DNA from: Pseudomonas sp. C2B4 | GTDB taxonomy: Bacteria; Pseudomonadota; Gammaproteobacteria; Pseudomonadales; Pseudomonadaceae | Direction: 5' to 3' | DNA length: 64,000 nucleotides | Assembly (NCBI RefSeq): GCF_013359695.1 | Contig: NZ_JABFMU010000003.1 | Location: 155,651 to 219,650 of the forward strand | Part shown: piece by piece, positions 57,550 to 64,000 of the stretch | Position numbering within the stretch: the stretch's first letter is position 1 | Layout of the letters: every line of letters begins with the position of its first letter | Program-made: the position numbers and the translations under genes | The notes under the pieces: generated by a model | Seen by the model: the letters and a program-made list of their open reading frames with translations, nothing else | Database searches by the model: none | Told to the model about the DNA's origin: nothing

Positions 57550-57577
57550 CCCCGCCAGTTTGGCGGGGCTTTTTTTT
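57550..57577 (+). terminator. Rho-independent terminator of aceEF
   Basis: CCCCGCCA and TGGCGGGG form a GC-rich stem followed by C and eight T. It is 72 bases after the aceF stop. Confidence 0.92.
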
Positions 57578-57743
57578 GCCTGAAGTTTTTAAGCAATAGA
57601 AGTCTTCCTACATTTGTGGCTGATGTCGCCCACAACTCCAGTCCATTTCGGCTCAATATTTTTTCGAGTTCAATAACTAGCCTTGATTCATGACGGCGCA
57701 AAACAATCAACAACGCCGTCATCTTGATTCAACTAAATAACGA

Positions 57744-59156
57744 ATGGACTCGAATATGTTCAAGCCAACTGTCGGGCCGATTATTGGCCACACTACAACT
57801 AATCGAACTCGCATTTTCATACGTGGAGAATGGCAAAAAAACGCTTTGGCATTTGCCGGCATTCGTTATCGACGATTCGGTGACGAACACTGGAATAAAG
57901 GCACCTTCAAACAACTGTCAGACGTGCGCGACATGTCCGACGTTATTGTCCTCCATGATCTCGTTGAGGATACCGAATACGAATATCAGGCTGGCTGGTT
58001 CAGCCCGATGAGCCCGGTGCACACCGTGGAGACCGTGCGGGAACTGCCATTGCAATGGCCTCGGGACGTCTATCGCTTTCGCACGCAATCGAACCAGGTC
58101 ACAACGCCGCGGGCCTATGTCGTCGGATCCTGTCGCTATTTGAGCATGACGGCCGGCGTGCCATGGGCACCGCATCTGGGCGATCGGATCTTCGCATCCA
58201 TCTCAAACCTGGCAAAGCATGGCTCACCGCCCATCAGCGCCCTGTTGATGACAGGCGACCAAGTCTATATCGATGATTTGAACTTCATTGCGCCGGATCG
58301 CGAATACCACGAAATACTTGCCAAATACCGTGTCGCCTTTTCTCAGCCGCACATTACGAAGTTAATGTCCGGCACACCGACTTACATGATCCTCGACGAT
58401 CATGAAATCGAAGATAACTGGCCAGCCAATAAAGTCAGAGGCGATGAGGTTTTATACAAAAACGCCATCGCCGCCTATGAGTTATATCAAGCCAGTCACA
58501 GCCCGGCTCATCAGTTAAATGATGACGGGCAGCTCAGTTGCCCGTTAAAAAGGTATTGGTATCAGTTTACCAACGGCGATATCGAATGGTTTGTCACCGA
58601 CAGTCGCACCCGGCGCCAACTCGCGGCCGATGATCGACGCATCCTTGACAGGGAACAGGAGCAAGCTCTGTGCGACTGGCTGATCCACAGTTCGGCCCGC
58701 GTCAAATTCGTGGTCACCAGCGTCATGTTCTACCCCGATCGAAAACGCAACACCAATGACGCCTGGCAAGCCTTTCCCGAGCAACGATTACGATTACTCG
58801 AGACGATTCGTCATCACGGGATCAGGAACGTGGTGTTCATTTGCGGCGACGTCCACGGCTCACTGACCAGCCGCCTGACCCACAGCGCGGACCCGGACTT
58901 CGAGGTGCACACCATCGTCTCGTCCCCCCTGTGTAACAGCAAACTGCTGCCCTACGCCAAAGACTCCACCTTCATTCTTGATCAACCGCTGATTCGCACG
59001 GCTGCCGGTGATTACCGACATGAACTCGCCAACAAGGTCATCAGCCAGGACAACTTCGCCCACTTGATTGTCGATGCGGAACAGATTCAAGTGCGCTATC
59101 ACGATCGGGAGGGGCATCTGTTGCAATCAACACGGATTGAATTGAATCCGAGGTGA
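57744..59156 (+). CDS. PhoD-like metallophosphatase, no signal peptide
   Basis: The 470-residue protein has an Ig-like N-terminal region (about 1-115) and a PhoD-type phosphatase domain: 'VGSCRYL' (127-133), 'LMTGDQVYIDD' (168-178), 'ILDDHEIEDNW' (216-226) and 'FICGDVHGS'. True PhoD enzymes are exported by Tat; here there is no signal peptide, so it is probably cytoplasmic and may be a phosphodiesterase. The start at 57744 is uncertain; ATG at 57756 is as good. The gene and its flanks look more AT-rich than neighbours and the gene is absent from this place in PAO1, suggesting acquisition. Confidence 0.85.
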   Translation: MDSNMFKPTVGPIIGHTTTNRTRIFIRGEWQKNALAFAGIRYRRFGDEHWNKGTFKQLSDVRDMSDVIVLHDLVEDTEYEYQAGWFSPMSPVHTVETVRELPLQWPRDVYRFRTQSNQVTTPRAYVVGSCRYLSMTAGVPWAPHLGDRIFASISNLAKHGSPPISALLMTGDQVYIDDLNFIAPDREYHEILAKYRVAFSQPHITKLMSGTPTYMILDDHEIEDNWPANKVRGDEVLYKNAIAAYELYQASHSPAHQLNDDGQLSCPLKRYWYQFTNGDIEWFVTDSRTRRQLAADDRRILDREQEQALCDWLIHSSARVKFVVTSVMFYPDRKRNTNDAWQAFPEQRLRLLETIRHHGIRNVVFICGDVHGSLTSRLTHSADPDFEVHTIVSSPLCNSKLLPYAKDSTFILDQPLIRTAAGDYRHELANKVISQDNFAHLIVDAEQIQVRYHDREGHLLQSTRIELNPR

Positions 59157-59346
59157 AAATCAGCAAATAGAATGACTTTTTGCTTTTAACTGGAGAAATC
59201 TTCACGCCTGCCGACATATTCTTATAGCACTTGGCCTTCATGTCTCTTGTCAGTCGGTGTCGCAATGATGCAACCTTGCCGCAGGCAACAGTAAAGAGGG
59301 CGAGAGCCCGGCGCGTTCAGCAAATACGAAGCGAGTTTCCCTCCCT

Positions 59347-62040
59347 ATGAAGAGCCAACCCGATGCCGCCAGCCGTATGGTGGCCGAGGTAGTGACGCAG
59401 TTGCCTGTGCCCTCGCGGCTCGGCATGCTGCGTTTCGAACGGCTGAATGAACCAAGCTGGGCGCTGCTGTTTCTCGATCCCAATTGCGAACGACAATTCG
59501 GCTTGCCGGCCGTGGAGCTGTGCGCTCTGGTCGGCTCGCCCTACGCCAGCCTGATGGAGCCGGAAGCGCGTTATCAGCTGCATGACGCGATCCAGCATCA
59601 ACTGAGCGAAGGCTCGCATTACCTGATCCGCTACACCTTGCACACCGCCGCAGGCTCGCTGAACCTGCTGGAACTGGGTGAAGGCTACAAACAGCACAAT
59701 CGACACCTGTTGCGCGGTTACCTGCTGGTCATCGACGGCCTGTTCGAAGACGACCCCTTGTTGCCCGCGCTGGATCTGGAAACCCAGAACTCGCGCCTGC
59801 AAATCGCCCTGGAACTCAACCAGCGCGCGCAACAGGAACAATTGCAGCATCTGGAACGGGTGCGTGCCCAGCAGGATCTGATCCTGTTGCTGACCCGCCA
59901 GCGCTACAGCAGCAACAATTCCCTGCAAGAAGCCGCCGAACTGATCACACGCAGTGCCTGCGAAATTTACGAAATCGACTGCGCCAGCCTGTGGCACCTC
60001 GAGGGTTCGATGCTGATGCCGATTTCGGCTTTCCACCGCGCCAACCAGGAATACCTGTTGCCGCAGCCGATCGACGCCAGCGGTTTTCCCGACTACCTCG
60101 ACGCGCTGCACACTGGGCGCGCCATCGATGCCCACAACGCCATGCGCGACCCTCGCACCCGCGAAATGGCCGAAAGCCTGCGCCCGCGTGATGTCAACGC
60201 AATGCTCGACGCCAGCATCCGCGTCGATGGCCAGGTGGTTGGCGTGCTGTGCCTTGAGCAAACCGGCGCGACCCGCGCCTGGCAGTCGGATGAAATTGCC
60301 TTCGCCGGTGAGCTGGCGGACCAGTTTGCCCAAGTCATCAGCAACCATAACCGACGCACCGCCACCAGCGCCCTGCACCTGTTCCAGCGCGCGGTCGAGC
60401 AAAGCGCCAACGCCTTCCTGCTGGTCAATTGCGACGGCGTGGTGGAGTACGTCAACCCGAGCTTCACCGCCATCACGCAGTACAGCACCGAAGAAGTCCA
60501 TGGCCAGCGACTGGCCGAACTGCCGGCGCTGGAGAACCTCAGCGAACTGCTATTCGATGCGACATCGGCACTGGCCAAAAGCAACAGCTGGCAGGGTGAA
60601 TTCAAGAGCCGTCGCAAAAACCTGGAACCCTACTGGGGCCAGTTGTCGATCTCCAAGGTCTATGGCGACAACCGCGAACTGACCCATTACATCGGCATTT
60701 ACGAAGACATCACCCAAACCAAACTCGCCCAGCAACGCATCGAGCGCCTGGCCTATACCGATAACCTGACCAACCTCGGCAACCGTCCGGCATTCATCCG
60801 CAACCTCGATGAACGCTTCGCCCGAGACAGCGATACCCCGATCAGCCTGTTGCTGGTGGACATCGACAACTTCAAGCGCATCAATGACAGCCTCGGTCAT
60901 CAGACCGGCGACAAGCTGCTGATCAGCCTGGCCCGGCGCTTGCGCAACAGCCTGAGCCCGAGCGGCAGCCTGGCGAGGTTCGCCAGTAACGAATTTGCCG
61001 TGCTGCTGGACAATACCGACCTCCACACCGGCCAACAGGTCGCCAACCAACTGCTGGCGACCCTCGACAAGCCCATGTTCGTCGACAACCAGCTGATCAG
61101 TGTGACCGGCTCCGTGGGCCTGGCTTGCGCCCCACTGCACGGGCGCGACCCGCAAACCCTGATGCGCAACGCCGGGCTGGCACTGCACAAGGCCAAGGCC
61201 AACGGCAAACATCAGGTGCAGGTGTTCACCGAAGCACTGAACGCCGAGGCCAGTTACAAACTGTTCGTCGAAAACAACCTGCGCCGCGCCCTGACCCAGA
61301 ACGAGCTGGACGTGTTCTATCAACCCAAGCTCTGCCTGCGCAGCGGTCGCCTGTTGGGCATGGAAGCCTTGCTGCGGTGGGACCACCCGGAAAAAGGCAT
61401 GATCCGGCCGGACCAGTTCATCAGCGTCGCGGAAGAAACCGGCCTGATCATTCCGATTGGCAAATGGATCGCCCGCCAGGCCTGCCGCAAGAGCAAAGAA
61501 CTGACGGCAGCCGGGCTGGGCAATCTTCAGGTAGCGATCAACCTGTCGCCCAAACAGTTTTCCGATCCGGATTTGGTGGCGTCCATCGCCACCATCCTCA
61601 AGGAAGAAGCGCTGCCGGCGAACCTGCTCGAACTTGAGCTGACCGAAGGCCTGCTGCTCGAAGCCACCGAAGACACCCACCTGCAACTCGACCAGCTCAA
61701 GCGCCTGGGCCTGACCCTGGCCATGGACGATTTCGGCACCGGTTACTCGTCGCTCAGTTACTTGAAAAAATTCCCCATCGACATCATTAAGATCGATCGA
61801 AGCTTCATCCACGAAATCCCGGATAACCAGGACGACATGGAAATCACCTCCGCAGTGATCGCCATGGCCCACAACCTGAAACTCAAGGTCGTGGCTGAGG
61901 GCATCGAAACGGCCGCGCAGTTATCTTTCCTGCGTCGCCACCGTTGCGACGTTGGTCAGGGCTACCTGTTCGACCAGCCGATCCCGGGCGCCGAGCTGAT
62001 CGAAAAGCTCAAACGCTACCCGCGCGGCCCTGGCGCCTGA
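59347..62040 (+). CDS. dipA: c-di-GMP phosphodiesterase with PAS-GAF-PAS-GGDEF-EAL
   Basis: The 897-residue protein has a PAS-like N-terminus (about 20-135), a short coiled segment, GAF (about 185-335), PAS (about 345-465), GGDEF (about 470-625) and EAL (about 640-890). The GGDEF signature is degenerate, 'ASNEF' at 545-549, so it should not make c-di-GMP. The EAL domain is intact: E673-A-L, 'INLSPKQF', 'ELTEG', 'DDFGTGYSS', 'KIDRSFI' and 'VAEGIET'. This matches P. aeruginosa DipA (PA5017), which lowers c-di-GMP and promotes biofilm dispersal. Confidence 0.92.
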   Translation: MKSQPDAASRMVAEVVTQLPVPSRLGMLRFERLNEPSWALLFLDPNCERQFGLPAVELCALVGSPYASLMEPEARYQLHDAIQHQLSEGSHYLIRYTLHTAAGSLNLLELGEGYKQHNRHLLRGYLLVIDGLFEDDPLLPALDLETQNSRLQIALELNQRAQQEQLQHLERVRAQQDLILLLTRQRYSSNNSLQEAAELITRSACEIYEIDCASLWHLEGSMLMPISAFHRANQEYLLPQPIDASGFPDYLDALHTGRAIDAHNAMRDPRTREMAESLRPRDVNAMLDASIRVDGQVVGVLCLEQTGATRAWQSDEIAFAGELADQFAQVISNHNRRTATSALHLFQRAVEQSANAFLLVNCDGVVEYVNPSFTAITQYSTEEVHGQRLAELPALENLSELLFDATSALAKSNSWQGEFKSRRKNLEPYWGQLSISKVYGDNRELTHYIGIYEDITQTKLAQQRIERLAYTDNLTNLGNRPAFIRNLDERFARDSDTPISLLLVDIDNFKRINDSLGHQTGDKLLISLARRLRNSLSPSGSLARFASNEFAVLLDNTDLHTGQQVANQLLATLDKPMFVDNQLISVTGSVGLACAPLHGRDPQTLMRNAGLALHKAKANGKHQVQVFTEALNAEASYKLFVENNLRRALTQNELDVFYQPKLCLRSGRLLGMEALLRWDHPEKGMIRPDQFISVAEETGLIIPIGKWIARQACRKSKELTAAGLGNLQVAINLSPKQFSDPDLVASIATILKEEALPANLLELELTEGLLLEATEDTHLQLDQLKRLGLTLAMDDFGTGYSSLSYLKKFPIDIIKIDRSFIHEIPDNQDDMEITSAVIAMAHNLKLKVVAEGIETAAQLSFLRRHRCDVGQGYLFDQPIPGAELIEKLKRYPRGPGA

Positions 62041-62101
62041 CAGCGGCCCGACACTCGGGCAAACTGCATCTCTGACTATTTACCCTGACTGAGGACTGAT
62101 A

Positions 62102-62749
62102 ATGGTTCTGCGCTCGGAAATTCTGGTGAACAAAAACGTGCTCCCTACCAAAGAACAAGCTCTGCCTGGTCGCGAAACCCCGATCAAGGTGCCGGATGAA
62201 CACTTCGTCAACGGCAATCCGCTGCTGGGCCCATTCCCGGGCAATGTGGAATTCGCCATTTTTGGCCTGGGCTGCTTCTGGGGCGCGGAACGTCGCTTCT
62301 GGCAGCGCGAAGGCGTGTTCAGCACGTCCGTCGGTTACGCCGGCGGTTACACGCCGAACCCGACGTATGAAGAAGTCTGCTCGGGCCTGACCGGCCACAG
62401 CGAAGTGGTGCTGGTTGTCTACGAACCGGAAAAAGTCAGTTACGAAGAGCTGCTGAAGATGTTCTGGGAACTGCACAACCCGACTCAGGGCATGCGCCAG
62501 GGCAATGATATCGGCACCCAGTACCGTTCGGTGATCTACGCCACCAACCCGGCCCAGCTGGAAGCGGCGAAGAAAAGCGCACAGGTGTTCCAGGCCGAAC
62601 TGACCAAGGCTGGCCAGGGCATCATCACCACCGATATCGACGAAGCCCCGACCTTCTACTATGCCGAGGCTTATCACCAGCAGTATCTGGCCAAAAACCC
62701 GGAAGGCTACTGCGGGATTGGCGGCACTGGCGTGACTTGCCCGATCTGA
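62102..62749 (+). CDS. msrA: Peptide methionine (S)-S-oxide reductase
   Basis: Repairs oxidised methionine. The 215-residue protein has the catalytic 'GCFWG' motif with Cys58 and the recycling cysteines Cys204 and Cys213 near the C-terminus, the same three-cysteine layout as the E. coli enzyme. GAGG lies upstream. It follows dipA by 61 bases, as in PAO1. Confidence 0.97.
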   Translation: MVLRSEILVNKNVLPTKEQALPGRETPIKVPDEHFVNGNPLLGPFPGNVEFAIFGLGCFWGAERRFWQREGVFSTSVGYAGGYTPNPTYEEVCSGLTGHSEVVLVVYEPEKVSYEELLKMFWELHNPTQGMRQGNDIGTQYRSVIYATNPAQLEAAKKSAQVFQAELTKAGQGIITTDIDEAPTFYYAEAYHQQYLAKNPEGYCGIGGTGVTCPI

Positions 62750-62767
62750 TTTTCAGGTCCTGAAAAG

Positions 62768-62857
62768 CTTCGCGGGCAAGCCCGCTCCCACAAGTCAAGT
62801 GCCTGACCACAATGCAGTGATCGACATAAAACCCTGTGGGAGCGGGCTTGCCCGCGA
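62768..62857. repeat. REPIN (GGGCAAGCCCGC variant) between msrA and rlmJ
   Basis: CTTCGCGGGCAAGCCCGCTC pairs with GAGCGGGCTTGCCCGCGA. It lies between convergent genes and is followed by a short TGGCGTC/GACGCCA hairpin at 62858-62877. Confidence 0.85.
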
Positions 62858-62889
62858 TGGCGTCCGATCAGACGCCACCATGCAACAGA

Positions 62890-63729
62890 TCAACTCTCGG
62901 CAATCAACCAATCCATCTTCCACCCACCCTGGGTCTGCCCAAGCTTCTCGGACAGCCACGGCAGCAACTCACGCAATTCTTCCTCCAGCCCCCACGGCGG
63001 ATTGGCAATCGCCAGACCGGAACCGTTCAGGCTGTTGGGCGTGTCCAATGGATGTACCAGCAATTCGACGCGCAACAACTTCGGCGCACCGGTGCCGGCC
63101 AGGTCCTGATAGAAGCGGCGCAATGCACGCTGATCTTTCACCGGGTACCAGATCGCCGCCACGGTTTGACGCATCCGGCCAATCGCCTCTTTCAACGACG
63201 CCGCGCAGCGCTGCATCTCGTCGAGTTTTTCGAACGGCGGGTCAATCAACATCACCGCACGCTTCTCCGGCACCGGCAACAAGGCCCGCGACACATGCCA
63301 GCCTTCGCCCAAGTGAACTTTCACCCGACGGTCACCCGCCATGTTGTCCTTGAGCAGCACGCCATCTTCCGGGTGCTTCTCGTTGAGCAACACGCGGTCC
63401 TGCGGGCGGGTCAGGCGTCGCGCCAATTCCGGCGAACCGGGGTAATAGCGCAACTGGCCATCCGGGTTCATCTCGTGCAGCACTTGCATGTAATCAGCGG
63501 TCAGGATCGGCAGATCCGGCTGATCCCACAAACGTGCAATGCCTTCCAGGTACTCACCGGTACGGTTGGCCTGATCGCCCTGAAGGTCATACAGGCCAAT
63601 GCCGGCGTGCGTATCGAGATAGGCAAACGGCTGCTCCTTGCGCGACATCAGGGCGATGAGGCGGGTCAAGGTCAGGTGTTTGAACACATCGGCGTGATTG
63701 CCGGCATGGAAGGCGTGACGATAATTCAT
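62890..63729 (-). CDS. rlmJ: 23S rRNA (adenine(2030)-N6)-methyltransferase
   Basis: Methylates A2030 of 23S rRNA. The 279-residue protein begins 'MNYRHAFHAGNHADVFKH', characteristic of RlmJ, and has the catalytic D163-P-P-F motif and 'YLDTHAGIGLY' for S-adenosylmethionine binding. It is the equivalent of PAO1 PA5019 by position. Confidence 0.95.
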   Translation of the reverse strand: MNYRHAFHAGNHADVFKHLTLTRLIALMSRKEQPFAYLDTHAGIGLYDLQGDQANRTGEYLEGIARLWDQPDLPILTADYMQVLHEMNPDGQLRYYPGSPELARRLTRPQDRVLLNEKHPEDGVLLKDNMAGDRRVKVHLGEGWHVSRALLPVPEKRAVMLIDPPFEKLDEMQRCAASLKEAIGRMRQTVAAIWYPVKDQRALRRFYQDLAGTGAPKLLRVELLVHPLDTPNSLNGSGLAIANPPWGLEEELRELLPWLSEKLGQTQGGWKMDWLIAES

Positions 63730-63830
63730 GGTTGCTCCTGCGAAGGCCGGGAAGTTTACCTTTTACCGGCCTGCAAGTCAGGCGGTCGCGGCTGAGCGGC
63801 CTTACACGCTTAAACGCACCGCCACAGGAT

Positions 63831-64000
63831 TTAGTACATTTCCTCCATCAAGTAGGCCAACAACTCATCTTTCGGCACGGACGGCAAATCAGGCTCTGTG
63901 AGAAAACTCGCGACCTTGCTGCGCAATACAGGCTCCGAAAACGCCTCGAAAACGCCCGGCTGCTCTTCACTCAACCACTGCAACAAATTGCTGATCCGCG
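63831..64000 (-). CDS. C-terminal fragment of an unidentified protein
   Basis: A minus-strand frame is open from the right edge of the window to a TAA at 63831, giving the last ~56 residues. They are acidic and helical-looking, ending 'DELLAYLMEEMY'. I do not recognise the family. Its stop lies about 100 bases upstream of the rlmJ start on the same strand. Confidence 0.6.
   Translation of the reverse strand, partial: RISNLLQWLSEEQPGVFEAFSEPVLRSKVASFLTEPDLPSVPKDELLAYLMEEMY

Overview
The window is chromosomal DNA from a Pseudomonas of the fluorescens group. Three things support this. The gene order follows the P. aeruginosa PAO1 block PA4955-PA5019 almost throughout. Coding density and G/C at third codon positions are high. 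Intergenic spaces carry the GTGGGAGCGAGCCTGCTCGCGA-type REP palindromes typical of fluorescent pseudomonads. I see no rRNA, tRNA, CRISPR array, prophage or insertion sequence. The organism assignment and PAO1 comparisons are from memory of that genome, not from a search.

Layout. 1-7.1 kb: end of an HDOD/GAF protein, rhodanese rhdA, psd, serB facing a divergent Smp/YtjB-like membrane protein, and an orphan PqiC-type lipoprotein. 7.1-15.6 kb (minus strand): the topoisomerase IV region nudF - DUF1249 - cpdA - yqiA - parE - phytase-like esterase - aspartyl protease - parC. 15.8-20.3 kb: an RsiV-like lipoprotein, then the thiamine-pyrimidine genes thiC (with a TPP riboswitch) and cytX. 20.3-27.7 kb: a TolC-family porin, waaA with a LysR regulator, the EmrE-type exporter, and a three-gene FAD oxidoreductase / aldo-keto reductase / Nudix-like module.

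27.8-49.2 kb is the lipopolysaccharide (LPS) core locus. It holds hldE (ADP-heptose synthesis), an inserted APS kinase plus sulfotransferase pair, msbA, a kinase-like gene, waaL, glycosyltransferases (a GT2, ssg, wapH), dnpA, mig-14, a NodU-type carbamoyltransferase, a YceK-type lipoprotein, and the tightly overlapped operon waaF-waaC-waaG-waaP-wapP-wapQ plus a double-kinase gene. Together these build heptose-Kdo inner core, phosphorylate and carbamoylate it, extend the outer core, flip lipid A-core and ligate O-antigen. 49.5-64 kb: glnE, the pyruvate dehydrogenase genes aceE-aceF with a likely HexR-type operator pair, an inserted PhoD-like phosphatase, dipA (c-di-GMP phosphodiesterase), msrA, rlmJ and the end of one more gene.

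Most genes are conserved housekeeping genes. The accessory or unexplained features are: the CysC/sulfotransferase pair inside the LPS operon (suggesting sulfated surface glycan), the degenerate cyclase-like domain on the Smp-like protein, the degenerate Nudix protein, the signal-less PhoD homologue, the lack of ilvE between waaF and glnE where two REPINs sit, and eleven REPIN-like inverted pairs, five of them between convergent genes.
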